Assembly: GCA_018360145.1 (NCBI GenBank)
Contig: SRPY01000017.1
Span: 62,001-126,000, forward strand
Reading direction: 5' to 3'
DNA: 64,000 nt
From: Claviceps africana
Taxonomy: Eukaryota > Ascomycota > Sordariomycetes > Hypocreales > Clavicipitaceae
A program made the translations under genes and the position numbers. Below the pieces are notes generated by a model. The model ran no database searches. It saw only the letters and a program-made list of their open reading frames with translations, and had not been told where the DNA came from. Shown piece after piece: positions 1 through 12,899 of this stretch; position 1 is the first letter of the stretch; each line of letters starts with the position of its first letter.

Positions 1-2994
1 AGTTAATAATTTAAACTTGATAAAGTTATAATAAAGTTCAAGAATTTTTTTTAAAATTAAAAGTTAAAGTTTTATTTAATTATAGTAAAGTTATAATTTA
101 AATATTAATAAATAATTAAAATATAGTTTTAAAGCTATTACTTTTTTTAATTTAATTTTAAAGTTTTAAATATAAAAAATAAAGTAAAGTTCAATAATAG
201 CTTAGCTATAAATAGTATATATTTAATATAAAAGTATTATTATTTATATTAAGTATTATATTAAAGGTAAGTTACTATTAAAGTATAAGCTATATAAATT
301 TTATTAATTATTTGATTTACCTTAATTTTATTATAAAAGCATTAAATATAATAATTAAAATATAAATTTAAAGGGAGAACTATTACTTTAATTTTAATTA
401 AAAACTATAGTATAGCTTTATAAACTTTAATAATAATATAAAGGTAATAAATTTATTTTATAATAAAAGCTTTTATAATATCTTTAGCTATACTTTTATA
501 TTTAATTAAAATATAATATAAGCTTATATTATAATTAATAAAGCTTTAAATAACTTAAATATAAAGGAGTTTAAATTTGTATAATAAATATTTTTATATA
601 AATATAAAAAGTATAGTAAAGGTAAGTTATTATTATATTAATTTTATAGTAAGCTTTAATTAATAAACTTTTTATTAAAGTTTACAGTAAACTTAAATAT
701 TAAAAAGTAAGCTAATTATATTAATTAAATTATTATAATTTTAAGTTAAATTAATATTATTATTAATTATTTTTTTTTATTAAAGTAAATAAATTTACTT
801 TTTTATAAATAAAACTTTAAGCTAAATTTATAAAATTAATTTTAATAAACTATTTATATAGTTTTAAATTAAACTTAAGTTTCCTTTATAATATAGCTAT
901 ATATTAAAATATTAATATTATTAAAAAAATTAAATATTAATATTAAATTAACTATTATAAGTTTAATATAAAGTAAAGTAATATAAAATAAAAAAAGAAT
1001 TAAAAATATAAAGAACCTTTAAAAAACCTTTATAAATATTATAAAAAAGGTTACTATTTAACTTTTAAATATAAAGTAAGCTTTATATAATATAATAAAG
1101 GCTGAAATTTATTATATTATTTAAATAAAAAGTTTAGTAAAGATTATAATATATATAAGTTATATATAATATATTATATTAAAAGTAGTAAAGATATTTA
1201 ATTAAAAAAATAAAGTAATATTATTATAATACTATATTATATATATTACCTTTATTAAAATAATAAAAGTTACCTTTATAAAATAATTAATATAATTATT
1301 TATTTAAAGCTTTAAAAGAGTATTACTTTCTTTAATTATATAAATAATTTACACTATTACTATTACTTTTAAAACCTTATTTATAATATTAAAAAGGAAA
1401 ATTAATCTTTAAGTATTAATATACTTTTTTCTTTTATAAAACTTATTTAATTTATAAAAAACTATAACTTTACCCTTTTAAAATAATATTAAGTAGTATT
1501 TAATATAATTATATATATTAAATAAGTTAAAAAGAATATAAATAAATAGTTCTTTATAAGCTTTAAAGAACTTTATTAAAAGTTTATTAAATTTAAAGGC
1601 CTTTTAGCTAATTAATCTTTTAATAGTATTATATATCTTTAAAGTAATAAAGTAATTTTTATTTAAAAATATAATAAAGTTAAGTTAAAGGCTAAAGGTA
1701 ATTAATATATTATTTTTATAAGTAATTAAAGTTAAAAAGAATTTATTAAAAAATACTTTTACTTTATTATAATAAAATATAGCTAAAGGTATACTATTAT
1801 TACTATAATAAAGGTTTAAAACCTAAATAGTTTTAAATAATAAGCTATTATAAAGTTAAGTCTATTATTTTAATTTTTAAAGGTTATTCTTCTTTATTAT
1901 TATATTTACTATTATATAGTATTAAAAGCTATATTATTCTTTATAAATAACTTATTTTCAATATAAAGCTATATTAATAGCGGCTTATTAGCTTACCTTT
2001 ATATAATAATATTATTAAAGTTATTAAATATATTTTATATTATAAATAATATTATAAATTTTAAAGGTTTACTATAGCTACACTTTAAAGGTATTTTAAA
2101 GGCCCTTTAATATAAATAAAGTAATAATAGTAATAAGTTTAATTATAAACTATATAATAAAAGAATTAATTTAATAAAGGGTTTTAAAGATAATTAAAGT
2201 AAAAAAGAGGTAAAAGTAATATACTACTTCTATAATAGTAAGTGTTTTATTCATTTAAAGCTATTTAAAGTAAAGGAGGGGTTTAGTAATATTAACTATC
2301 AAGTAATAATTATAGAATATAATATAAATAAGCTATAAAATATAGTTAAATTTAATAAGGTTTAATTCTTTTAAAAATTAAATTTAAAGATTAATAAAAA
2401 ACTAAATATAATAATAATACTATCTCTTTTACTTTATATTTACTATATTATTTTCCTTTATAATATAATAAATTTAAGCTATTATTAATTTATAATTATT
2501 AAAAGTTTATTACTATTAAATGATATATAGCTATATTAATTTTAAAGGGGGTAATATTAATTAAAGTTATTAATAAAAATATATTAATACTATAGTAGCT
2601 TTATAATAAAGTTATAAAGAGGGGTTATTTAATTATAATAGTAGATAAAAAAGTAAATAAAGTAAATATAAATATTATAAAGAGTTATAATATATTAATT
2701 AATATTAAATTAAGCTAACTATAATTTAAAGCTATATTAATAATAAATATAAATAGCTATTTTTTTATTTTAAACTATAAGTTAATAAAAGCCTAAGCTT
2801 AGGTTTAAAGGGTCTTTATTAATACTATATAGTTTTTAAATTATTATTATATTAATCTTAAGTTAAAACTTAAGTATTAAATAAATTAGTTATATCTTTT
2901 TCTATATATTTTAGTATATTATTTATAATATTATATTTAATTAAAGAGTAAAGGGGTTTTTTATAATAAAAGGGCTAACTTAATACTAATATAG
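1..2994. other. AT-rich RIP-degraded DNA, unassigned
   Basis: Nearly pure A/T sequence with very few CpA or TpG dinucleotides and abundant TpA. It has no open frame of useful length and I recognised no retroelement motif. It is probably part of an older transposon relic mutated beyond recognition by reading alone. It may be continuous with the unassigned DNA on the far side of the gypsy insertion at 4677-12351. Confidence 0.6.
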
Positions 2995-3471
2995 TGTGAC
3001 AGCCTAAAGGAGAGAGAATAACACATATAAGGAGGCTGTGAGCCTTAATAAATTAAAGGTATTGTAAAAATGCTATAATTATAACCACGCTATTAAAGTA
3101 ATTAAGGTTAGTTTTATTAATAGGTTATTAAATTAATTAAATAGTTTAAAGTTAAAGATATTAAAAAAAATAAAGGTATTATAATAAATTAACCTTAGTG
3201 TATATATACTAAAAGAGGGGGGGATGCTGTAGCAATAGCTAGGCTTAAATTAATTAATTAATTAAATTAAGTATATATAAAAACTTATTATAATAGCTAT
3301 GCTTTCTTTAAGCTATTTAGAAAAAGAGGACCTCTTTATACCTTTTAATTAATTAATCCCTACTGTATTTAGAGGCTCTTTTTTCCTTTTCCTTTCTTTA
3401 TAGTTATATTAAGTTAATTCCTAACTGTATTTTATTATACATTTCTATTAACCCTTTAGCTTAATATAACA
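2995..3471. repeat. LTR family C, copy 1 (477 bp)
   Basis: This matches 34579-35055 over its whole length, and its right end also matches 49433-49556. It begins tgtgacagcc and ends ataaca, the TG...CA form of an LTR. It contains a short G-run near 3217, a repeated attaattaatta stretch near 3250 and a pyrimidine-rich stretch near 3375-3405. The flanking 5-mers (tatag and cctcc) do not match, so it may be one end of a larger disrupted element rather than a clean solo LTR. No protein motif was found beside it. Confidence 0.6.
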
Positions 3472-4671
3472 CCTCCTTAGAATAGTAGCTAACTCTATTA
3501 TAGCTATAATTTAATATTACTAAGGGCTAAAAAAAACAAAATATTAAGTAAATTTTAATTTAAATAAATAAATTAATCTTTACTTAATTAAATAGTTTAT
3601 TCCTTTAATTTTAAGCCTTTAGTTTTATTAAATAATTTAAATATAGTAAGTATTAGTAGCTTTTATTAAGCCTTTTTCTTTTAAAGAGTTATTTATTAAT
3701 TATTAATCTTTTCTTTATAATACTAAGCTTTTTTTTTATAAAATTTAACCTTTTTTTATTTTACTTTATTTAATTATATATATATTTATAAATACTACCT
3801 TATACCTTAACTATAAAAAGTTTAATTAAAATAATTAATATATAAATATTAAAAGTAAGTGTAAATATAAAAATATTATATTAATAAACTTCTTTTTTTT
3901 ATAAAAAAAGTAAAAGACTAATAGTAGTTATATACACTATTATATTTAATTTAGTACTTTTAATAGCTTTAATTAATATATTATATATATTATTCTATAT
4001 TTTACCTTTTTAGCCTATAATTTAGTTTACCTAAATTTAATTAATTTAATTAGCCTATTAAAGCCTTTAAGCTAGCTTTTTTTTCTTTTTATTTTCTTTA
4101 TTATTTATAATAGTATTCTTTTATTATTATTAATAAAAGAATACTTCTCTTTATTTTACTAAAAGTATTAATTCTACTTTAATAATTAATTAAAATAAAG
4201 GGATTATTATATTAAAAAGATTTAATAGCTATATTAAAGTTAATTTACTTCTTTTATACCTTTTATATAAATTATCTCTTTATTATTTAAATATAAATAT
4301 TTATAAAATATTATTTATAAATTATTATTTTAGCTTAATACTTTACTTAAAAGATAATAGTAATAAATAAATTAAACTTTAATTAAATAGTTAAAAAGGT
4401 AGTAATAATAGTTTTAAAGTAAATAATAAAACTTAAAGTATAGTTTAATTTATATTTATTATAATAGCTTTATTAAATACTATATAGCGCTATTTTTAAA
4501 TTTACTTTATTACTAAATTCTTAAATAAAGGCTTTATATTTACCTTAGTAATTAATTTTATTAAAGAATTTTAAAGCTTAATAAAATTAATATAAGGTTT
4601 ATATAAGTAATATTTAATAACTCTTTTACTATTACTTAAATATATATTTTATAATTATAAAGCTATAAATA
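3472..4671. other. AT-rich RIP-degraded DNA, unassigned
   Basis: Heavily mutated DNA between LTR C and the family A gypsy element, with no frame or motif recognised. Because the gypsy copy at 4677-12351 has an intact target-site duplication, this stretch and the DNA from 12357 rightwards were contiguous before that insertion. It may therefore be the far end of the minus-strand element seen from 12357 onward. Confidence 0.5.
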
Positions 4672-4676
4672 AAGAT

Positions 4677-4972
4677 TGTGATGGATTCGAGCTGGCGGCT
4701 CGGATCCTGGATGCATAATAATGCGGGAAGGGCTTATTGGCCTTATTAGGAAAGGATAGGGGATATATACTATCTATAGGGCCTTACTATACTTCTATTA
4801 AGACTATTCTTAGTAGGGCCCTATTAGGACCTTATTAAGTAAGTATATAGAGATCTAAAAGTATATAAACTAGTAGAAGAAAGAGAGAGATAGAGAACTT
4901 CCCTTCTTTTTATAATTAATAATAACTTTATTAATATTAAATTATAGTAGCTATTTAAGCTAGTTTATAATA
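4677..4972 (+). repeat. 5' LTR of G1
   Basis: Starts tgtgatggattcgagc and ends with a mutated ataata (from ataaca). The first 55 bases or so keep many CpA and TpG sites, while the rest is strongly mutated. Related LTRs lie at 12056, 24648, 32014, 33991 and 49137, with a split copy at 49557-56599. Confidence 0.92.
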
Positions 4973-5009
4973 TTTATTAACTATTAATAAATATAATAGA
5001 GTTAATATA

Positions 5010-6110
5010 GACTTAATAAGTAATAACTATTAAGGTTAATTTAGTAATATTTATAAGCTACACTTTCTTTAAAAAATAGTTATATAATATAAGGTATAAT
5101 TAATAGAGATATACCTTTATATAGTAGCAGTAGAGGTAGTAATATAAAGCGCTATACCTATAACCTTTATAATAACTATAGTCTCTATATTAAAATAGCT
5201 TAAGTATAAACCACTCTTTATAGAGACACTATATAATAATAATAAAGCCTTTTTTTAAATATAGTAAAGCTTTATAGTTTATAAGTTAAAGGCTAACTTA
5301 GACTTTATTAGCATTAATTATAATAAATAGTTCTTAATTTATTAAAACCTAAGCCTAAAAATATAGAAATATATTATTTTATTCTTTAAACTAAGGTATA
5401 CCTTTAAGTATAACCTTTAATGCTTTCTTTAATACTTTAATAGTATATTTATAAACCTTTATTAAAAGAAATAAGCGGTTTTTAAACTAAATTAGCTTAA
5501 ATAATATATAAATAATTATTTTAATAACTTTTATATTTATTTTAAGTAAAAGCTTATTTTTATAGAAGGTATTAATTAAGTAAATACAGTTAAACTCTTT
5601 AAGCTTTATACTATACTTAATAAATATATATATAACTATTATATAGGCTATAATATCCTCTATAATAATTACTATAGAGTGGTTAAACGTTACTGTAGTA
5701 TTGCCTTAGATATTAACTCTTACTGCCTAAAAAAACACACTAAGGCCTGCTAATATAGTTGCTAAGCCTAGGACTATAAAAGAGATATTTCTATAACTAA
5801 TATTAATATTACTACCTTTAAAAACGCTACTTTAAAGATAAGTAAAGGGCCTATAAAGGATAAAGCTTAGGGTAAGATACTTTACTTAATAAAGGGTAAA
5901 TAGGCACTATAAGTAAAATAGAATATTATTAAATAGTAGCGCTAAGCAGGCTAGTACCTATATTATAGTATAGTAGAATATTATATTTAGGGTTATAACC
6001 TTCTTTTTACTTATTACTTAAATAAGGTAGCTATTTAAGTATATAAGGTTTTTAATAAAGAAATAGTAAGTAAACCTTTTAAATTTAATTTAAAAAAAAA
6101 GATACCTATT
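5010..6110 (+). pseudogene. gag relic of G1 with mutated CCHC zinc knuckle
   Basis: The limits are approximate. The supported part is 5955-5996, where codons 1, 4, 9 and 14 of a C-x2-C-x4-H-x4-C knuckle all read Tyr (TAC or TAT), as expected from TGC/TGT and CAC/CAT after G-to-A or C-to-T change. The position just ahead of the protease and reverse transcriptase fits the nucleocapsid end of Gag. The upstream capsid portion is too degraded to align by eye. Confidence 0.6.
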
Positions 6111-6229
6111 ATTTAAGTTTTAATAATAAGTATTAATTTAGTAATAAATTATATTACTAACTTTTTAATAACCTAATATATTTATATAGAGAGATAGAAG
6201 GCTATATAAAGGAACTACTATTTCTCTTA

Positions 6230-9200
6230 CCTATTCTTTATAATAACACTATATTCTTTATTATTTAAGTTAATAGTAGTTATAATAGTTTTATTACTAT
6301 AAGTAAATATATTATATAATACTTAAAACTTTAGTATATCCCTCTCTCTATACTATATTAAATTATTATAGTAGTAGAAGCCACTTTAAAATAAAACTAA
6401 GCCTTTATAAAGCGTCTATATATCACCTACTTAGTTTACTTTATAGCTAATATTAATAGGTAAGTATTCTTTATTATAGCCTATATAATCTTAAGTCTTT
6501 TATATAACTATATCTTTAAATTACCTTAATTATTATAAAATAAAATTAAGATTTACATTACTTAACGCTACTTTATTATAAAAGCTTAATTAAGCCTTTA
6601 AGTTTAAGTCTTAAATAACTATTACACTTCTATCCCTACTATAGTAATATTAAGATCTATTTATATAGCCTTAGTATAATAAATAGCTAAATTAAATACA
6701 CCTATTACCTTTATAGTAATAAGTTTAAAAGAGATTAATATTATTTTATTAAATATAGTAAGTAACCTTATCCCCTTAAATAGTAATATTATTATATAGC
6801 TTTTACTTAAGTTATAGAATTTTATAAATATCTTTAATAAAGAGAAAGTAAACGCCCTTTTACTATATTAAAGCTGTTTAAATCACTATATATACTTATA
6901 AAATAACCTAAATAGCTTTACTTTAGAACTTCTATAGGCGCTATTATATAATATACCCTATAACTAGCTCTTTAAAATCTAGAAATAAATTATAAACCTT
7001 ATAAATAAAGGTTAGATTTAAATGTTATTCTTTTTAGCTATAATATTAATTCTTTTTATTAAAAAGGTAGGTAAAGGATAGCGATTTTATATTAACTATT
7101 ATACCTTAAATAAAGTTATAAACTAAAACTAATACCTGCTACTGCTAATAAAGGAGACTTTATAATCCTTAGTAGGGGCTAAGTAGTTTATAAAGCTTAA
7201 TATTTATATAGCCTTCTATTACCTATAGGTAGCGGTAGGGAATAAACACTTTATAGCTTTTTATATATAATTTAGCCTCTTTAAGTAGCTTATTTACCCT
7301 TTTAGCCTAGCTAAGGCCTTAGCTACGTTTTAATAATATATTAATAGCGCCTTAAGTAACGCCCTTAAGCTATATACTACTGCCTACCTTAATAATATCT
7401 TAATTTATACTAATAGGTCCTAAAAGGATTATATTTAGTATATATAGAAGGTTCTCTCTTACCTCTATAAAGCAGGCCTTTACCTTAATATTAATAAATA
7501 CGCCTTTAGTATAAAGGAAGTAAAGTACTTAAGGTTTATTATTTATATAGGGTATAAGCTTTATTTAAATTTAAAGAAGATTATAGCTATTTATAACTAA
7601 AAGGCCTCTATTAAGGTATAAAGGGTTTAAAGCTTCCTTAGTTTTATAAACTTCTACTATAAATTTATAGCTAGCTTTTTAAACCTTACTAGCCCACTCC
7701 TTATATTTATTAAGAAGGGCACGCTATTTATTTAAATAGTGGAATATAAAGCTACTTTTACTGCCTTAAAGAATACGTTTATTATATACCTAGTCTTAGC
7801 TTAATAGAATTCTAAAAAGGACACTATAGTTAAGGCTAATACTTTAAAAGAGGCTCTAAAGGGTTACTTATTTTAATATAATAGAGAAGGTATTTTATAA
7901 CTAATAGCCTACTACTTAGCTTACTTACTAAGTATTAAGTAAAACTATATAATTTATAATAAAGAACTATTAAGTATTATCTCTTACTTTAAAGCTTAGT
8001 TAACTAAATTATATAATATAGCTTAACTATTTATAATCTTTATTAACTATAAGAACCTAAAGTACTTTACTAGTTTATATAAAATATTAGAATAGTAAGT
8101 ATAATAAGTAGAAATATTAACACTCTTTAACTTCTATCTTTATTATCGCTTTAATTTATAAGCTACTAAATTAAACGCCCTTTTATAATATAAATAAAAT
8201 AAAAGCTATAACCCTATTAACCTTTAAAGCTTAGTTTACTTTATTTTAATTTTTACTATTAATATATAGAAGGAATACTAACTTAACTCTACTTAAAATC
8301 CTATTAAGACTTCTATAGCTACCCTAACTTTAATAGTACTGCTACTTAAATATAAGCTATTTCTAAAGAAGTATATTAAAGACCTTTAGAATTAGGCCTT
8401 AATAGCGGACTTAACTTACTATATAAAGCTATAAGCCTTATATAATAAAGTATAGCATTTTCTATTTAAAGCTACTACTAAAGCCTAAATAGAAAATTAT
8501 AGTATTAACACCTATAGAGTACTATTATTTTAAAGGTAACTATAGGCACTATAATATAAGCCCTTTATAACTATATTAATCTAATATATATATAATTCTC
8601 CTCTACTAAAACACCTAAAAAAAAATATAACCTTTTAGGCCCTTTATTGTAACTTTTATTAGAATAAAATATTTACTAATATAATACAATATATTTATAA
8701 CTACTTCTGCTATAAAGAATGTAAAAGCTATAAGCTTTAATAGAGCTACCTTTAGCTAATCCTAATACTAAACTGTTATTAATTCTAAATCTTAGTTAAT
8801 TTTATAATAAAACTACCTACCTTTAATAACTAAGCACTATAGTACTTTATAGTTATTATAAACTATCTCTTTAAATATATTTAGCTAAAGGTAATAGTAA
8901 GTATAATAGCTAAAGAGTGTATTACTTAATTTTTATTTTATTAGTAGTGTTTTTATAGCTTCCTTTATAGTATTATTTTAAACTATAGTTTAAATTAAGT
9001 TAGCTTTTTTTAGTCTACCCTTTACTCCTTAATAAAGACTAAATAGTTACTCTTTATTACTTATTACCTTTAAATAAATAGAGATATAAAGTAAGTAAAC
9101 TAAGAAGTATAGGCAGCCCTTTATATAATAGTAGGATTTTTATAATATAACTAGCTATTCTACCTTCCTACCTATTAGCTAGTATTAAATAATTATATAT

Positions 9201-9850
9201 TTATAGTAACTAAAATAAGCGTAAGTATAGTAACTTATAGATATAATATAGAACTTATTTAATGCCTATTAAAATTACTTTAAAGCTATATATCCCCTAA
9301 GGGTTATATAGTTTAATTCCTTAAGTATATTTAAAAGGGTATATAATTAGCCTAAGTAGTAATTAACTTTATTTAATAATATTAGTAAAATACTTTAAAT
9401 AAATTATAACACTCTACTAAGCGTTTTTAAGTTAAGGATTTTATATAGCTTAACCTATAATATATTAAAACTAACTATTTTAGTTAAAAGCTTAACTAAA
9501 TTATAGTAAAATACTATATCTTTAAGGTCTCTATACCTTTTACTATATACTTTAATATTTTAAGCAGTATTTATTTAGTTTTCTATATTAATTTTATTAA
9601 ATATATAGTAAATAACCCTTTACCTTCTTAAATAGTTTAGAATATATATTTAAACCTACTTCTATTAGTGTTTAAAGAGAACACTGCCTTAGTAGAATAT
9701 ATAGTTAAGGAGGTCTTAATAGCTAAGAATGCCTAAGGTAGAGGCTAATAACGTAATGTTTTAATTAAATAGTCGGGCTATAAATAACCTATATAGAAGC
9801 CTTTAAAATCTATAGAGAATATAAAGGTATTAGTATAATTTAAATTATAG
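6230..9850 (+). pseudogene. pol relic of G1: protease, RT, RNase H, integrase, chromodomain
   Basis: The protease active site survives as N-S-S at 6272-6280 (family D-S-G). The RT fingers and palm run about 7020-7800 and include a recognisable FYINY block and the catalytic YLNNI at 7385-7399 (family Y-x-D-D). RNase H follows at about 7920-8180 with a NKELLSI block. Integrase covers roughly 8630-9400, including an NFIIKLP block near 8800. A chromodomain lies at about 9692-9850, recognisable from the spacing of its aromatic and acidic positions, with Trp codons now stops. It would have copied and integrated the element; many internal stops rule out function. Confidence 0.88.
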
Positions 9851-9859
9851 TAAAGGGAT

Positions 9860-12040
9860 ATATATTTCTATAATAGGCCTATTATATAATAATAGAGTTT
9901 AATTCTATACCTACTTAAAGGCTTATTTAAACTTAAATAAAATTCTATAATATATTCTACTTTTACTCTATTTATTATTAATAACTATAATTATTATCTT
10001 TATTAAACACTTTCTCTTTATTATTTTCTTTATTCTTTATTTAATTTAATAATAGAGGCTACTATAGACTTCTATATTACCCTACCCTTTATATAAAAGG
10101 GAATAATAAGGGCATTTATATTATAAATATAGTAAGTAGGGTATAAATAGGCGTTATTAGTATAGCCTACTATTAAGACTAATATTAGGTGTATAAATAA
10201 CGCTAGCGGTTAAAGCTGCTATAAAGGAGTAGGTAGGTCTTAACTAAAAATTATTAAAGTAGCGGTATAGTAATAGGTATATATTATATAGTGCTATATT
10301 TAGTCTATATTAAATTAGTAATACTAGGGATAAAGGTATAGAGGTCTTAAAATATATAGAGGCTAAATAAATTAAAGGCTAGTAGTAAAAGGGAGGTAAA
10401 CTTAAGTATACTTAAATATATATATAGCATTTAAAAAGGGGCACTATAAAAGGTAATAAATAATTATTACACTTTAAAATATATATACTTAATACACTTT
10501 AAGGACTATAAAGAGGTAGTTATATTATAAATAGCGCCCTTAATATAGTATAAAAAGTAATTAATATAGAATATAATATTTTAAAGAGTAATAAGCTATT
10601 TTTAAATATCTTTTAAAGTATTAAATAAAGAGGTAGTAGTATAGCTTATTACTAAAGTAGTATTTAAAAAAGTAAAGGTATTATTTAAAGAGATAAAGGT
10701 TTTTAAAACATTAAACTAACTATTTATATTTATTAAAGGCATTAAAGATATATAAGTAAGGGATAGCCTTTAAAGGGATATATTAAGTGTAATAGATAGT
10801 ATTATTATAAAGGCTAAGGCAGAAGCAGCAGCGGCATTAACTATAAAAGTAATAGATATAGTAGTAATAGCAGCAGTAGTAGAAATGCTTTTAACTTCTT
10901 AGTTAAGTAATTATTATTATAAGTATTAAAATAGGCACCTTACTTACTTTAAAAATATCTTTTTTAGCTAAGTAAAGCTAGGTTTTAGTTAAATATATTA
11001 GAATAGTATATTAAAAGTAGTAAAATAGTAGAGATAGCTAATAGTAATATTATAATAAATAGTATTTATTATATTATAAATAAAATAGTATAATTATAAA
11101 TTAATAGCTAACTATTTATACCCTTAATTATAAATATAATAGCGCTACTTATAGAATATATATAAGTTATTTTTAATTAAAAGGTAGTAAAGTATATTAT
11201 TTATAGTAGTATAAATAAAGTATAAAAGATATAGTAAAGTCTTTTATTAATAAATAGAAAACTATTTATCTTTAAAGTTACTTTAAATTAAATACTCTCT
11301 TAATATATATAGTAAATTCTCCTTTATAAAGGCATTAATAAAAGTAGGGGTAGATATTCTACTAAAATATATTAAGTTAGCTTTATATCTATATAAAATA
11401 TATATACTACTTATATAAATATATAATAAGTTAAATATTAAAATATAAAAAGTAAGCTATATTAATAAAGGCAGCGGCGGATTTATATATAAAGGGTAGG
11501 ATAAGGAATAGTGGTGTAAGGTAACTGTTAAGATAGCGTTATAAAAGGGATATAAAGAGTATTAAAAAAAAAAAAATTTTTTAAAAATTAAGTAAATAAA
11601 GGGCGTACTACTAAGATAAGGGTTAGTAAAAGGGGGGGGGGATCTTAAAGGGGTTTTTATACTCACTATAAACCCTAAAGTAATTGTAAGTAGGAGGCTA
11701 TTTATTATTATTTTATTTTACTAATCTCTTATATAATAGGCATTAAGCGTTTAAGCTATTAACATTACCTAACCTTTTTTATCTTAGCTACTACTAGTGC
11801 TAGGATGCTATTAAGCTAATAAAATCTTAAGGGCTAACGCTAATAAACTGACTAAGGCAGGGGGGGGGGTATGTGTAGTATAGCGACTGTAGGCGTGCGC
11901 TATAAGGATAAACACACTATAGCTAAGGGGTACGCTTTTAAAATACACTTCTTTTATTAATAAATTGCTCTATATATCTCGCTTTAGTATAGGTATATAT
12001 ATTACACTATTAATAGTATAAGAGAGTGGTAATATAAAGG
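9860..12040 (+). other. Post-pol region of family A, possible extra ORF relic
   Basis: About 2.2 kb lies between the chromodomain and the 3' polypurine tract, more than a simple gypsy element needs. From roughly 10430 to 11480 one plus-strand frame reads as fairly coherent protein, broken mostly at positions that could have been Trp, Gln or Arg codons. It includes an Ala-rich block near 10820-10840 (AEAAAAL). The same segment is kept in the other complete copy (minus strand, about 25550-26650) and is deleted in the truncated copy. I do not recognise a product. Runs of G lie near 11630 and 11861. Confidence 0.4.
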
Positions 12041-12055
12041 GTAAGAAAGGGGCTA

Positions 12056-12351
12056 TATAATAGATTTAAGCTAGTAGCTTAGATCTTAAATATATAATAA
12101 TATAGAAAAGGCTTATTAGCTTTATTAAGAAAGGATAGGGGATATATACTACCTATAAGGCCTTACTACACTTTTATTAAAACTGTTCTTAGTAGGGCTC
12201 TATTAGGACTCTATTAAGTAAGTATATAGAGATTTAAAAGTATATAAACTAATAGGAGGAAGAGAGGGACAAAGGACTTCCCTTCTCCTTATAGTTAATA
12301 ATAACTCTATCGACGCTAGATTACAGTAGCCATTTAGGCCAGTCTATAACA
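12056..12351 (+). repeat. 3' LTR of G1
   Basis: 296 bp, the same length as the 5' LTR. Its last 50 bases or so (cgacgctagattacag and onward) keep CpA sites, while the beginning is mutated, the mirror image of the 5' LTR. It is followed by the target duplication aagat. Confidence 0.92.
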
Positions 12352-12899
12352 AAGATACCTTTTTATTTATAATTAAAGTTAAAAGCTTAGAAATTAAAGT
12401 CTTCTTTTAATAGACTTTTTAAATAAAGTTAATATTAAAAAATAATTAAGTTTTACTAAAAAAAGTATAAAGGTTTATATATATAAGCTTATTAACTATT
12501 ATATTTAAAAGGACTTAAAAGGTTTACTTAAACTTAACTATATATATTAAATTACTTATATTAAAGATATTATTTATAAAAACTTATTATTAAAGTAAAA
12601 ATTTAAATTTAATTAATTACTTAAGCTTAAAAAAAGCTTTTAAAGCTTACTTTATTTTAAGCCTTAGTATTTATAAATTATTATTAATTACTAATATTAT
12701 ATATTTAATAAATTCTTTTAATATATAAATAAAGAAGAAAAGATTTATATATTTACACTTAAAAGTACTCTTTTAAGTAAAGTTAAGTACTATAATTACT
12801 TTAAAGTAATATAAATAGTTAAAAAGTTATAAAATTTACTTTTACCTTTATAATTATTTTATAAAATATTATATAAAATAAAAGACTTATTTTTATTAA

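Larger units (their letters stand above)
4677..12351 (+). mobile_element. Ty3/gypsy chromovirus, family A, complete relic (G1)
   Basis: A 7,675-bp LTR retrotransposon. It has 296-bp LTRs at 4677-4972 and 12056-12351, a 5-bp target duplication aagat at 4672-4676 and 12352-12356, and a purine-rich tract (gaaagggg, about 12045-12052) just before the 3' LTR, which fixes the plus orientation. The order is gag with a CCHC knuckle, protease, reverse transcriptase, RNase H, integrase and chromodomain, followed by about 2.2 kb of extra sequence before the 3' LTR. All coding sequence is riddled with stops at former Trp and Gln codons, so the copy is dead. The domain order (RT and RNase H before integrase) and the C-terminal chromodomain place it among the fungal chromoviruses. 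Confidence 0.93.
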
